DNA of 64,000 nucleotides from contig NZ_JBKEAA010000020.1 in the NCBI RefSeq assembly GCF_047971665.1, positions 1 through 64,000 of the forward strand. Reading direction: 5' to 3'. Under the pieces are notes generated by a model. That model did no database searches. It was not told the origin of the DNA and saw only the letters and a program-made list of their open reading frames with translations. Origin of the DNA: Castellaniella sp047971665. GTDB lineage: Bacteria; Pseudomonadota; Gammaproteobacteria; Burkholderiales; Burkholderiaceae_B. Below are positions 17,391 to 25,455 of the stretch, in pieces (position 1 is the stretch's first letter; every line of letters begins with the position of its first letter). The translations under genes were made by a program, and so were the position numbers.

Positions 17391-18275
17391 ATGTCCCTGT
17401 GGATGCGCGATCCGTTCGCCATTGCGTTTGGCCGCATGCTGTTGCGCGGTATCGGCCAGGTCTATCTGCTGCCCAGCGCCCGGGCGGGGGCGGTGCTGTG
17501 GGTGGCCGTGGCCTGGCAGTCCTGGGCGCTGGCGGGCGCTTGCCTGCTGGGTGCGCTGGCAGGCACGGTGCTGGGGATCTCCATGGGGGATGCTGCCGGC
17601 AGCCGTGCGGGGCTGAATGGCTACAATGGCGCGTTGACCGGGCTCGGCATCCTGCTGGTCCTGCCTTCCGGGCCACTGGCCTGGTCCCTGGTGACGCCGC
17701 TGGCCTGTCTGGCGAGCTGGATGGCCTGGGCCTTGCGTCGATGGTGCGCCTGGCCGCCCTACACGGCGCCGTTTGTCCTTGTGATCTGGCTGTTGATGGC
17801 GGCAACGACCCATCTGGGGCTGCCTCAGGCCGCGGCGGCTGGCGCGGCTGATCCTGGGGGCAGTGGGTCCGAGATCCTGGGGTTGCTGCGCGGTGTCGGC
17901 CAAGTGATGTTCCTGGACGATCCCTGGGCCGGCGCCCTGTGCCTGTTGGGGCTGGCGCTGGGCGCACCTCGCGCGGCCCTGTCTGCCGTCCTGGCTTCGG
18001 GCCTGTGCCTGCTGGTCGCCATGCTGGCGCAATTCCCCGTCGACGCGTCCCTGCTGGGACTGTATGGCTATAACGCCGTCCTGACCGCCGAGGCGCTGCG
18101 CGCGATCCGCCCAGGCCGATGGGGGTGGCCGTGCCTGGGCGTGGTGCTCAGCCTGGGCCTGATGCGCGGTTTCCAGTGGCTGGCACTGCCGCCCTTGACT
18201 GCGCCATTCCTGCTGGCGACCTGGCTGGTGCGTCAGGCCGCTTTGCGCCAGCCGTCTCAGGCCCGGACCGCCTGA
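17391..18275 (+). CDS. urea transporter (UT/SLC14 family)
   Basis: A 294-residue membrane protein with about ten helices in two homologous halves. Each half has the urea-channel box: LNGYNGALTGLGILL in the first and LYGYNAVLTAEALRAI in the second, preceded by GRMLLRGIGQVYLLPS and LLRGVGQVMFLDDPWAG. These form the facilitative urea pore of UT proteins. No urease genes lie nearby. The start MSLWMRDP at 17391 is where homology begins. The 3' end overlaps the convergent norB stop by 19 bases. Confidence 0.85.
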   Translation: MSLWMRDPFAIAFGRMLLRGIGQVYLLPSARAGAVLWVAVAWQSWALAGACLLGALAGTVLGISMGDAAGSRAGLNGYNGALTGLGILLVLPSGPLAWSLVTPLACLASWMAWALRRWCAWPPYTAPFVLVIWLLMAATTHLGLPQAAAAGAADPGGSGSEILGLLRGVGQVMFLDDPWAGALCLLGLALGAPRAALSAVLASGLCLLVAMLAQFPVDASLLGLYGYNAVLTAEALRAIRPGRWGWPCLGVVLSLGLMRGFQWLALPPLTAPFLLATWLVRQAALRQPSQARTA

Positions 18276-19960
18276 TCGACCGCCCCGGCCCCGCGTTCGG
18301 GGGCCGGGGCCGGCTCGATGCTTGCCCGGGCTTCGAGCGAAGCCAGGAAACGCCAGACGAACAGCAGCGTGATCAGCAGCAGGCCCGGATATCCCAGTCC
18401 GGCCAGGACGTAGGGAATGGTCGGATCCCCCTTGGCGACCGTGTCCAGGTTGAAACTGAGCAGGCCCAGCGTGATGAAGGCGCCGAACACCCACATGCCT
18501 GTCAGCCACAGCCCGGCCTCGGTGCCGCGCAGCGTACGCCGCCAGCGGCCCGGATCGCCCGTCTGGCGGGACTCCCGCTGCACCGGGGCGGTGCGGGCGC
18601 GCAGCCCCAGCGTCATCAGGTCGTAGATCAGCAGGCCGGCGCCCACCATGAATACCAGGCCGAATATCGGTACCAGCACCTTGTAGAACTGCATGGCGGG
18701 GAAAACCTGGCCGCCGAACCAGCTCAGCCCCATGGCGCGGTACAGGAAGACCTGGATCGTGCCGCCGATCGCGAAGGCGAAGGCAATGCCCAGCATGCCG
18801 GTGAATACCATCCAGAATGCAATTCGCCCCAGCCGCTGGTCGAAATACTTGACGCCGCGCAGCAGGGGGATCGCATAGTAGGCCGAGGCGATCCCCAGCA
18901 TGCCGAAGGTGCCGAACAGCGCCAGGTGCGCATGGCTGGGGGTGACCCAGGTGCCGTGCGACCAGACGTTGGTCAGTGCAAAGGTCATGGTGAATCCCAG
19001 GATGCCCGCGCCAACCTGTTCGAGCACGACCGATCCCAGGATGAAATAGAAGGCGGGGGCGTTTTCCAGCGGACGGCGGTCCTGATGGGCATCCAGATAG
19101 ATGTGCCAGAAGCAGAACACCAGAGGCAGGGGTTCCAGCGCGCTGAACAGCGATCCCCAGAACTGCCAGAATTCCGGCGTGCCGATCCAGAAGTAATGAT
19201 GGGCATTGCCGATCAGACCCGACAGCCAGACCATCGCAACGCCCCAGAACACGGCATAACCCACGGCCTTGACGTCCGCCTTGAACATCAGCACCAGCAG
19301 GAAGCCCACCAGACTGATGTGGATGACTTCCCAGACGCCTTCGACCCAGTAGTGGACCACGTACCAGCGGAAGTATTCCTGCAGGTCGAGGCGATCGACG
19401 AAGAACACGCCGAACAGCCAGACAAACGTCAGGGCGCTGACGCCGATGGCCAGCCCCCAGTGGATTTCATTCCACTCCCGGCGCGGCGGGAAGGTCCGCA
19501 GCACTACCCAGGCCAGGATGGCGAAGCCGATGAAAATCACGATATCGGCAGCGCGGCCGGCTTCCAGATATTCCAGGCCCTCCTCGAGCCAGGGCTGGCC
19601 CAGCCACCACCCGGCATTGCCGGTCGCCGCCAGGGATTGCGTGGCGACATTCCACAGCGTGACGGCCAGCAGGGCCCAGAACAGGAACCGGATCAATCCC
19701 GGCGCAGCCAGCTCGCGGTGCGACAGCAAGGGGCCGACGAACAGAATGGTGCCGATGAACCCCGACAGGATCCACAGAATGCCGAGGTTGGTGTGCTCGG
19801 CGCGCATGACGTTGAAATTGAGGATGCCTGCAAGCAGGTTCGGATCCACGTGCTGCACGGCGATCAGCAGGCCGAACAGGACCTGGAATCCGAACAGCAC
19901 CAGCATCAGCAGGAAAAAACGCAGGCTCAGGCGCTGCGATTGGTAGTCGATCTTGATCAT
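18257..19960 (-). CDS. norB: nitric oxide reductase large subunit, C-terminally extended
   Basis: A 567-residue heme-copper superfamily subunit. The low-spin heme b ligands are His56 (RAEHTNLG) and His345, the high-spin heme b3 ligand His343 (WVTPSHAHLALFG), and the non-heme iron ligands His203, His254 and His255 (VVHYWVEGVWE; GNAHHYFWIG). Glu207, Glu211 and Glu276 (FSALEPLP) match the catalytic glutamates of cytochrome-c NO reductases, so it should reduce NO to N2O, not O2. It lacks the N-terminal extension of quinol NORs. Usual NorB is about 450-470 residues; here roughly 115 more follow helix 12, including two further membrane segments near 483-501 and 518-540. It is last in a three-gene cluster, 13 bases after the diheme norC. 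Confidence 0.88.
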   Translation of the reverse strand: MIKIDYQSQRLSLRFFLLMLVLFGFQVLFGLLIAVQHVDPNLLAGILNFNVMRAEHTNLGILWILSGFIGTILFVGPLLSHRELAAPGLIRFLFWALLAVTLWNVATQSLAATGNAGWWLGQPWLEEGLEYLEAGRAADIVIFIGFAILAWVVLRTFPPRREWNEIHWGLAIGVSALTFVWLFGVFFVDRLDLQEYFRWYVVHYWVEGVWEVIHISLVGFLLVLMFKADVKAVGYAVFWGVAMVWLSGLIGNAHHYFWIGTPEFWQFWGSLFSALEPLPLVFCFWHIYLDAHQDRRPLENAPAFYFILGSVVLEQVGAGILGFTMTFALTNVWSHGTWVTPSHAHLALFGTFGMLGIASAYYAIPLLRGVKYFDQRLGRIAFWMVFTGMLGIAFAFAIGGTIQVFLYRAMGLSWFGGQVFPAMQFYKVLVPIFGLVFMVGAGLLIYDLMTLGLRARTAPVQRESRQTGDPGRWRRTLRGTEAGLWLTGMWVFGAFITLGLLSFNLDTVAKGDPTIPYVLAGLGYPGLLLITLLFVWRFLASLEARASIEPAPAPERGAGAVDQAVRA

Positions 19961-19973
19961 GATGGCTTCCTTT

Positions 19974-20945
19974 TCACAGACTGCGCAGATAGGCCACGAT
20001 GGCCTTCATGTCGGCCTCGTCGATCAGCGCGTCGTAGGACGGCATGACGTGGGGCGGATAGCCTTTGACGATCTGGTCATCGGGTTGACGGATCGAGCGG
20101 ACCAGATAGGCCTCGTCTGCCGTGACGGTGGTGCCGTCGGCCAGCTCGACCTCATGTCCCGCCAGACCGCCCCAGCCCGGTCCCACGGTGCGTTTCTGGT
20201 CGGTCGCGTGACAGGCCACGCAGCCCAGCTCGGTGACCAGCTTCCTGCCCAGCGCCACGATGTCCTGCGCCTGTGCCGCCGGCGCGGGGGCCGCCGATGG
20301 CACGGCGGCTGCCATGATCTGGCTGGCAGGCGCTGGCGCGCTGGCCTTTTGCAGGAACTGCGCGGGAATGCGCCGGTCTTCGCGCGGCTTGGGCGGCCAG
20401 CCCTCCGTGTTCATGGCAGAGGCGTATTTCAAAAAGGCGATCAGGGCCGTGATCTCGCGGGCGCTGAGCGGCAGATTGGGCATCAGCGAGTGCTGTCCGC
20501 CGCGTTTTTCAAGCCGCTCGGCCGCGCCTGGATAGCGCTGCAGATAGGCTTGCAGGTCGGCCGTGCCGGCGTCTTTCTTGGCGGCGGCGTTCTGCAATTG
20601 AACCCGCACCGCAGCGGCCGTGGGCCAGCCGCCCGCCGAGGGCAGGAAGGCGGCCAGCCATGAGGCGCCGGCATCAGCGTAGATGCGTGTCAGGTCGGGG
20701 CCGAAATAGGCGCCGTTGCCGACGATGGTGTGACAGCCCATGCAGTTGTAGGCCTGAAAGACGCGTTTGCCCTCCACAGCGCCCGCGCCGCCGTACTGGA
20801 TTTCCTCGGGCTCGGCCTGACCGCGCGAGGGCAGGAACGACCAGGCGGACAGGAGCAAGAAGATCGCCATCATCAGCGCCAGCACGGCCAGTGCCGTGCG
20901 GCGTTTGGCGGTTTCGTGACAGTCGGTTCCGTTCAGGCAGCTCAT
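19974..20945 (-). CDS. norC: NorC-like subunit with a second cytochrome c domain
   Basis: A 323-residue membrane-anchored diheme cytochrome c. After one helix (about 18-36), residues 57-185 are a NorC domain: heme site C68-C71-H72 (NCMGCHTIVGNGAYFGPDL), Met155 in LMPNLPL as likely axial ligand, and FLKYASAMNTEGWPP, the NorC tail. A Pro/Ala linker (about 200-226) leads to a second heme c domain, C242-C245-H246 (GCVACHAT) with Met301 in PHVMPSY; its LVRSIRQPDDQIVKGYPP segment resembles the cytochrome domain fused to subunit II of caa3 oxidases. Normal NorC is about 150 residues with one heme. The second domain may take electrons from periplasmic cytochromes and hand them to the first. Its start overlaps the preceding small gene by four bases. 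Confidence 0.88.
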   Translation of the reverse strand: MSCLNGTDCHETAKRRTALAVLALMMAIFLLLSAWSFLPSRGQAEPEEIQYGGAGAVEGKRVFQAYNCMGCHTIVGNGAYFGPDLTRIYADAGASWLAAFLPSAGGWPTAAAVRVQLQNAAAKKDAGTADLQAYLQRYPGAAERLEKRGGQHSLMPNLPLSAREITALIAFLKYASAMNTEGWPPKPREDRRIPAQFLQKASAPAPASQIMAAAVPSAAPAPAAQAQDIVALGRKLVTELGCVACHATDQKRTVGPGWGGLAGHEVELADGTTVTADEAYLVRSIRQPDDQIVKGYPPHVMPSYDALIDEADMKAIVAYLRSL

Positions 20946-21205
20946 GATTGCTTCTCCCGTGCCAGGTCATCGCCCGAGGATGCCTCGGGCCGCGCCTGTT
21001 CGTCATGCAGGAACAGGGTGCGCAGGCTGCCCAGAAAGACATAGAACACATAAACGGCCAGGAGGTAGCCGAGGCCGATGTACAGCCACCACATGACATG
21101 GGATTCCGGCCAGTACTTGAAATCCCGCCAGTAAGGCCAGGACAGCAGGACGCTGACCAGGGCCGCCAGGGCCGACAGCACGCTGTCGATGATACGTTGC
21201 GCCAT
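20942..21205 (-). CDS. small membrane protein heading the nor cluster
   Basis: An 87-residue protein with two predicted membrane helices (about 8-24 and 38-60: WWLYIGLGYLLAVYVFYVFLG) and a charged C-terminus. I do not recognise a named family. It is translationally coupled to the diheme norC by an ATGA overlap and is the first gene of the cluster, so it is probably a third subunit or assembly factor; Thermus NO reductase has a small third membrane subunit (NorH), which is an analogy of position and size only. Confidence 0.65.
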   Translation of the reverse strand: MAQRIIDSVLSALAALVSVLLSWPYWRDFKYWPESHVMWWLYIGLGYLLAVYVFYVFLGSLRTLFLHDEQARPEASSGDDLAREKQS

Positions 21206-21269
21206 GATGGATTCCCCTCCAGGTTGTGGATGGCAGAATCAGTCTAGGAGCGGAGAGAGGGCGGAGTGG

Positions 21270-21342
21270 TCAAACCATCATTCGGGATGAGGGATACGAT
21301 TGATTCCCTATAAACGATAGAGACATCAAACGATGGTTTGAT
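21270..21342. promoter_or_regulatory. inverted repeats close to the nor cluster start
   Basis: ATCAAAC at 21325-21331 and GTTTGAT at 21336-21342 form a perfect 7-4-7 palindrome 120-137 bases before the first gene. In addition TCAAACCATC at 21270-21279 is the exact reverse complement of GATGGTTTGA at 21332-21341, a 10-base repeat 52 bases apart. Such paired sites suggest a regulator binding cooperatively; the half-site TTTGAT resembles, but in orientation does not match, an FNR-type site. Confidence 0.45.
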
Positions 21343-21534
21343 TTGATGCGATGCAGAAAGACAATATGCTTGAAATTGCTTTATGAACAGTAAGGTTCGA
21401 TCGTAGAAAATATATTTATATTCAATGAATTATATAATTATTCAAAGAATTTACTTCTAAAGTGATTTCTTAAGAAAGAAAACCCGAGTAAATCGATCAG
21501 GTAAAGTTTGATTATCCTTTTCAAAGGCGTTGCC

Positions 21535-21548
21535 TTAACTTGAGTCAA
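21535..21548. promoter_or_regulatory. FNR/DNR-like box
   Basis: TTAACTTGAGTCAA matches the TTGAC-N4-GTCAA form of CRP/FNR-family sites (9 of 10 conserved positions) used by FNR and the NO-responsive DNR/NnrR regulators. It lies about 330 bases before the first nor gene, too far for a class II activator site unless the transcript has a long leader, so its role is open. Confidence 0.35.
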
Positions 21549-21686
21549 GGTGGCAACAAAATAGGGATTTCCCCTTGTTTGAGAGGTTGCTGCGACGTGC
21601 GGTCCGGCGCGCCTGGCCGCATCGTGTAGGCAAGGTGCAGGGATCGGTTGCGCATACGAACCAACTCACCCAGCCCTCCTCGCGCA

Positions 21687-22598
21687 TCACTCGATATTTT
21701 GCGCCTGCTCCCGCATCTGTTCGATCAGCAGTTTCAGGTCGATGGCCGCCTGGGTGACCGAAAGGGCGGCGGCCTTGGAGCCCAGCGTGTTGGCTTCACG
21801 GTTCATTTCCTGGAACAGGAAATCCAGGCGCTTGCCGCTGCCGCCGCGGGGCGAGGAGGTGTGGGTGCCCGACAGGATCTGGTGCAGCTCCTGCAGGTGC
21901 GATCGCAACCGGGTGAGTTCCTCGGCCACATCCACCCGCAGGCCGAACAGGCTGGCCTCCTGGGCGATACGGGCCGTGAGCTCGGGGCCGCTGATGGCGG
22001 CAAAGCCCTCGGGGCTGATGGCTTCCAGGGCCTCGCGCAGGCGCTGGGCGACACGCTCCTGGTGCTGCTCGACCAGGGTCGGCAACGCCACGTCCACCCG
22101 GGCGACAATGGTTGAGATTTCGTCGGCCATGGCCAGCATGGTCTGCGCCAGCCGGGCGCCTTCGCGCTGCCGGGCGGCGCTGAATTCTTCCAGGGCCTGC
22201 GTGCAGGCCTGTTCGCACAGCGGCAGCCAGACGTCGGGGTCCAGATCGCGGCGCATCACGCCTTCGCGCGGCAGCTCGGCCAGCGCCGGTGCGGGCAGGT
22301 CGGGGATGAACCGGCGCGCCCACTGCAGCTGTTCGGCCAGCGCGCGCACGGCTTCGCCATCAATGGGCCGCAGTGCTTCGTGGTCGACGGCGGCGAAGCT
22401 GAGCTTGAGTTCGATCTTGCCGCGCAGGGCATGGCGACCGATCAGGTTGCGCACGCGGGATTCGGCAAAACGCAGATCCTCGGGAATCCGCAGGTTCAGG
22501 TCCAGAAAACGATTGTTGACGCTGCGGATCTCGGCGCTGACCGAGCCGGCGTCGGAATCCAGTCTGGCGGAGCCAAAAGCGGTCATGCTGCGGATCAT
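21687..22598 (-). CDS. yicC: YicC/YloC family endoribonuclease
   Basis: A 303-residue protein beginning MIRSMTAFGSARLD, the YicC signature, with SVNNRFLDLNLRIPEDLR, and ending with the DUF1732 tail GKRLDFLFQEMNREANTLGSKA. YicC proteins are metal-dependent RNases affecting sRNA turnover and stationary-phase survival. It is divergent from rph over an 82-base gap that contains a perfect 22-base palindrome. Confidence 0.9.
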   Translation of the reverse strand: MIRSMTAFGSARLDSDAGSVSAEIRSVNNRFLDLNLRIPEDLRFAESRVRNLIGRHALRGKIELKLSFAAVDHEALRPIDGEAVRALAEQLQWARRFIPDLPAPALAELPREGVMRRDLDPDVWLPLCEQACTQALEEFSAARQREGARLAQTMLAMADEISTIVARVDVALPTLVEQHQERVAQRLREALEAISPEGFAAISGPELTARIAQEASLFGLRVDVAEELTRLRSHLQELHQILSGTHTSSPRGGSGKRLDFLFQEMNREANTLGSKAAALSVTQAAIDLKLLIEQMREQAQNIE

Positions 22599-22621
22599 GG
22601 GGCAGTCTCGTCGGCGTTTAT

Positions 22622-22643
22622 CTACAATAAGGCCTTATTGTAG
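22622..22643. promoter_or_regulatory. 22-base perfect palindrome between yicC and rph
   Basis: Bases 22622-22632 (CTACAATAAGG) are followed directly by their exact reverse complement at 22633-22643. Each arm contains TACAAT, a plausible -10 element reading towards rph on the plus strand (22624-22629) and towards yicC on the minus strand (22636-22641). It may be overlapping divergent promoters, an operator, or both. No good -35 is visible for either. Confidence 0.5.
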
Positions 22644-22680
22644 TCTGGCCGCTCATGGCCGCATGGCAGGAACTTTCTTC

Positions 22681-23433
22681 ATGACGATCCCCCCGACTCC
22701 CGACCCCGCGTCCGCGCGGCCGTCCGGCCGCCAGCCGGCCGAACTGCGCCGCATCGAACTGCTGACCGGTTATACATGCCATGCCGAAGGTTCCGTGCTG
22801 GCCTGCATGGGTGAGACCCGCGTGCTGTGCAATGCCAGCGTGCTCGACAAGGTGCCTCCTTTTCTGAAAGGGCGGGGGCAGGGCTGGGTGACGGCCGAAT
22901 ACGGCATGTTGCCGCGCGCCACGCACACCCGGGGCGAGCGCGAGGCGGCCCGGGGCAAACAGAGCGGCCGCACACAGGAGATCCAGCGCCTGATCGGTCG
23001 CAGCCTGCGCGCGGTGTTCGACTTGCAGGCGCTGGGCGAGCGCACGCTGCATCTGGATTGCGATGTGCTGCAGGCCGACGGCGGCACCCGGTGCGCCAGC
23101 ATCACGGGCGCCTGGCTGGCGGCAGCGCTCGCGGTGCGTGGCCTGAGGGCAAGCGGTCAGTTGACGGCGGACCCGCTGCGGGGCCAGGTGGCCGCCGTTT
23201 CGGTCGGCATCGTGAATGGCCGGCCGGTTCTGGATCTGGACTATCCGGAAGACGCTGCCTGCGACACCGACATGAATGTAGTGATGACCGGCGCCGGGGA
23301 TTTCGTCGAAGTCCAGGGCACGGGCGAGGGCGGCAGTTTCCGTCGTGATGAATTGAACCGCCTGCTGGACCTGGCGACAGACGGCATCCGGACATTGATC
23401 CGGTCGCAGGCGCAGGCACTGGAGGCCTCATGA
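22681..23433 (+). CDS. rph: ribonuclease PH
   Basis: A 250-residue phosphorolytic 3'-5' exoribonuclease that trims tRNA 3' ends. The family start RPSGR appears about 14 residues in (ARPSGRQPAELRRI), so this homologue has a short N-terminal extension. Further marks are CDVLQADGGTRCASITGA and the acidic metal-binding DLDYPEDAACDTDMN. The ATG at 22681 has AGGAA upstream. The stop overlaps rdgB as ATGA; rph, rdgB and hemW form one operon. Confidence 0.93.
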   Translation: MTIPPTPDPASARPSGRQPAELRRIELLTGYTCHAEGSVLACMGETRVLCNASVLDKVPPFLKGRGQGWVTAEYGMLPRATHTRGEREAARGKQSGRTQEIQRLIGRSLRAVFDLQALGERTLHLDCDVLQADGGTRCASITGAWLAAALAVRGLRASGQLTADPLRGQVAAVSVGIVNGRPVLDLDYPEDAACDTDMNVVMTGAGDFVEVQGTGEGGSFRRDELNRLLDLATDGIRTLIRSQAQALEAS

Positions 23434-24047
23434 AGCGCGTCGTGCTGGCCTCGGGCAATCCCGGCAAACTCAAGGAATTTTCTGCCAGCCTGTCGGTGGC
23501 GGGCATCGACATGGTGCCGCAAAGCGCGCTGGGCGTCTCCGAGGCGCCGGAGCCTTTCTGTACCTTCGTGGAAAATGCGCTGGCCAAGGCGCGTCATGCC
23601 AGCCGTGCGACAGGCCTGCCCGCGCTGGCCGACGATTCAGGGCTGTGTGTGCCAGCGCTGGGCGGCGCGCCCGGGGTGAATTCTGCGCGCTATGCCCAGG
23701 CCCCGGACGGCACGCGTTCGGATGCGGCCAACAATGCCAGGCTGGTGGCCGAAATGGCCGACAGCGCCGACCGGCGCGGCAGCTATGTCGCGGTGCTGGT
23801 CTATGTCCGCAGCGCCGACGATCCTCGTCCCATCGTGGTCGAGGGCTCCTGGGAGGGCGAGATCCTGCAAGTGCCCCGGGGCGCCAACGGTTTCGGCTAT
23901 GACCCGTATTTCTACCTGCCCGACCTGGGCATGACGGCGGCCGAACTGCCGCTGGCGCAAAAAAACATGCTCAGTCATCGCGCGCGCGCCCTGCGGGGAC
24001 TGCTGCAGGCGTTGCGGAGCGAATTTGACCAGGAACACAACGCGTAG
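23430..24047 (+). CDS. rdgB: XTP/dITP diphosphatase
   Basis: A 205-residue Ham1/RdgB protein. The N-terminal nucleotide motif is LASGNPGKLKEF, then FVENALAKARHAS, LADDSGLCVPALGGAPGVNSARYA with the catalytic acidic pair, and GANGFGYDPYFYLPD plus LSHRARALR at the base-recognition end. It removes non-canonical purine triphosphates from the nucleotide pool. The start overlaps the rph stop by four bases. Confidence 0.94.
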   Translation: MKRVVLASGNPGKLKEFSASLSVAGIDMVPQSALGVSEAPEPFCTFVENALAKARHASRATGLPALADDSGLCVPALGGAPGVNSARYAQAPDGTRSDAANNARLVAEMADSADRRGSYVAVLVYVRSADDPRPIVVEGSWEGEILQVPRGANGFGYDPYFYLPDLGMTAAELPLAQKNMLSHRARALRGLLQALRSEFDQEHNA

Positions 24048-24056
24048 GGGCCTGTG

Positions 24057-25277
24057 ATGAAGCGACTGGTGCCTGTCCCCCTGCCTGAACGAGAAGGTGA
24101 CGGCCGACCTGGTGTGCGCGGCAAGCCCGGCCTGGCCGCGCTGCCGCCGTTGTCGCTGTATGTGCATGTGCCCTGGTGTGTGCACAAATGTCCGTATTGC
24201 GATTTCAATTCGCACGAACGCAGCGGTGAACTGCCTGAGGAGGCCTATTTGCAGGCTCTGCAGGCCGATCTGGAACAGGCCGTGCCCGATGTCTGGGGGC
24301 GGCCGGTTTCGACAGTGTTCTTTGGCGGCGGCACGCCCAGCCTGCTGTCGGCGCAGGCCATCGACCGGATCATCGGCCTGTTCCGGGCCTATCTGAACCT
24401 GCCGCCCGATGTCGAGATCACCCTGGAAGCCAATCCGGGCACGGCCGAGGCCGCCCGTTTTCAAGGCTATGCCCAGGCCGGCGTGAACCGGATTTCGCTG
24501 GGCATTCAGAGTTTCGACGACGACAAGCTGCGGCGCCTGGGCCGCATTCACGATGCCGCTCAGGCGCGCGCGGCCATCGAGATGGCTCAGCGCGCCGTGG
24601 ACCGAGTCAATCTGGATGTGATGTTCGCGCTGCCGGAACAGACCCTGGCCGAATGCGAGCGCGATGTGCGTGAGGCGCTGAGCTTCGGCACGGGGCACCT
24701 GTCGCTGTACCACCTGACGCTGGAGCCCAACACGGTCTTTGCCAAATACCCGCCCCGGGTGCCCGACGATGAACTGGGCGCGGCCATGCAGGACCGGGTG
24801 GCGGAACTCATTCAGCAGGCGGGATATGACCGGTATGAGGTCTCGGCCTATGCGCGGGCGCATCAGGCCTGTCAGCACAACCTGAATTACTGGCGGTTCG
24901 GCGATTACCTGGGAATCGGTCCCGGGGCGCATTCCAAGATTTCCTTTCAGGATCGCATCGTGCGTCAGGCGCGGGCGCGCATGCCGGAGGCCTGGATGCA
25001 GCGGGCGATCGAAGGGACGAGCCGACACGTGGTCGAACGACGTGAGCTCAGCCATGACGATCTGGGGTTCGAGTTCATGCTCAATGCCTTGCGGCTGCGC
25101 GAGGGGGTCGAAGGTGGATTGTTCATCGAGCGGACCGGCCTGTCGTTGATGGCCCTCCTGCCGGCCATGCGCCGCGCCGTCGAACGCGGCCTGCTCGAGC
25201 CCGGACTCGACCGGATCCGCGCCACGCCGCACGGCTGGCGCTTCCTGAACGAGCTGCAAATGGAGTTCCTTGCCTGA
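24057..25277 (+). CDS. hemW: radical SAM heme chaperone
   Basis: A 406-residue radical SAM protein. The iron-sulfur motif is C41-C45-C48 in PWCVHKCPYCDFNSH, the CxxxCxxC form; SAM-binding FFGGGTPSLL and the GIQSFDDDKLRRLGRIHDA loop follow. Unlike the related coproporphyrinogen oxidase HemN, it lacks the N-terminal trip-wire residues and is the HemW type that inserts heme into respiratory enzymes. The C-terminal HemW domain has GIGPGAHS and SHDDLGFEFMLNALRL. I use the ATG at 24057; a GTG one codon earlier is possible. Heme delivery would serve the cytochromes encoded in this window. Confidence 0.9.
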   Translation: MKRLVPVPLPEREGDGRPGVRGKPGLAALPPLSLYVHVPWCVHKCPYCDFNSHERSGELPEEAYLQALQADLEQAVPDVWGRPVSTVFFGGGTPSLLSAQAIDRIIGLFRAYLNLPPDVEITLEANPGTAEAARFQGYAQAGVNRISLGIQSFDDDKLRRLGRIHDAAQARAAIEMAQRAVDRVNLDVMFALPEQTLAECERDVREALSFGTGHLSLYHLTLEPNTVFAKYPPRVPDDELGAAMQDRVAELIQQAGYDRYEVSAYARAHQACQHNLNYWRFGDYLGIGPGAHSKISFQDRIVRQARARMPEAWMQRAIEGTSRHVVERRELSHDDLGFEFMLNALRLREGVEGGLFIERTGLSLMALLPAMRRAVERGLLEPGLDRIRATPHGWRFLNELQMEFLA

Positions 25278-25323
25278 GCGTGGTATGCCCGTTTCTGGTG
25301 CTTTCGCCTGCGGGTCTTCCCCA

Positions 25324-25382
25324 TGCACCCACTCGGTGCATACAAAATGGACTTGCACTAAAATATGCACCATTATCGTGCA
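25324..25382. promoter_or_regulatory. NtrC enhancer sites upstream of glnA
   Basis: Three 17-base elements fit TGCACCA-N3-TGGTGCA: TGCACCCACTCGGTGCA at 25324-25340 (perfect arms), TGCACTAAAATATGCAC at 25354-25370 (weaker) and TGCACCATTATCGTGCA at 25366-25382 (one arm mismatch). They lie about 85-130 bases before the sigma-54 promoter, the usual enhancer distance. NtrC encoded downstream would bind here. Confidence 0.82.
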
Positions 25383-25455
25383 TCAATGCGCCATGATGCC
25401 CTTGATCGCGACTCATGTCAGTGCTCGTCCGCCTGGAGAGCATGGGCTGAAAAGC

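Larger units (their letters stand above)
21206..21686. other. AT-rich upstream region of the nor cluster
   Basis: About 480 bases without a credible gene. Between about 21280 and 21585 composition drops sharply to AT-rich in an otherwise GC-rich window, with runs such as TATATAATTATTC and the palindrome TTTCTTAAGAAA at 21466-21477. It must contain the nor promoter; the rest may be a bent or nucleoprotein-bound control region. I see no sigma-54 promoter in the correct orientation. Confidence 0.6.

Noticed and set aside
16389..18509. Long minus-strand frame (706 codons) across fsr and the urea transporter gene
   Set aside because: Rich in Arg, Gln, Pro and His with no fold-like pattern, and it lies over two well-supported genes in other frames; typical GC-rich shadow.
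18257..19960. Naming the heme-copper subunit a cbb3 oxygen reductase
   Set aside because: It has the NOR glutamates Glu207, Glu211 and Glu276 and a NorC partner, and no CcoO/CcoP genes are near.
18119..20047. Plus-strand frame of 642 codons antisense to norB
   Set aside because: Composition dominated by Gln, Arg, Glu and Asp, which is the antisense image of a hydrophobic membrane protein.
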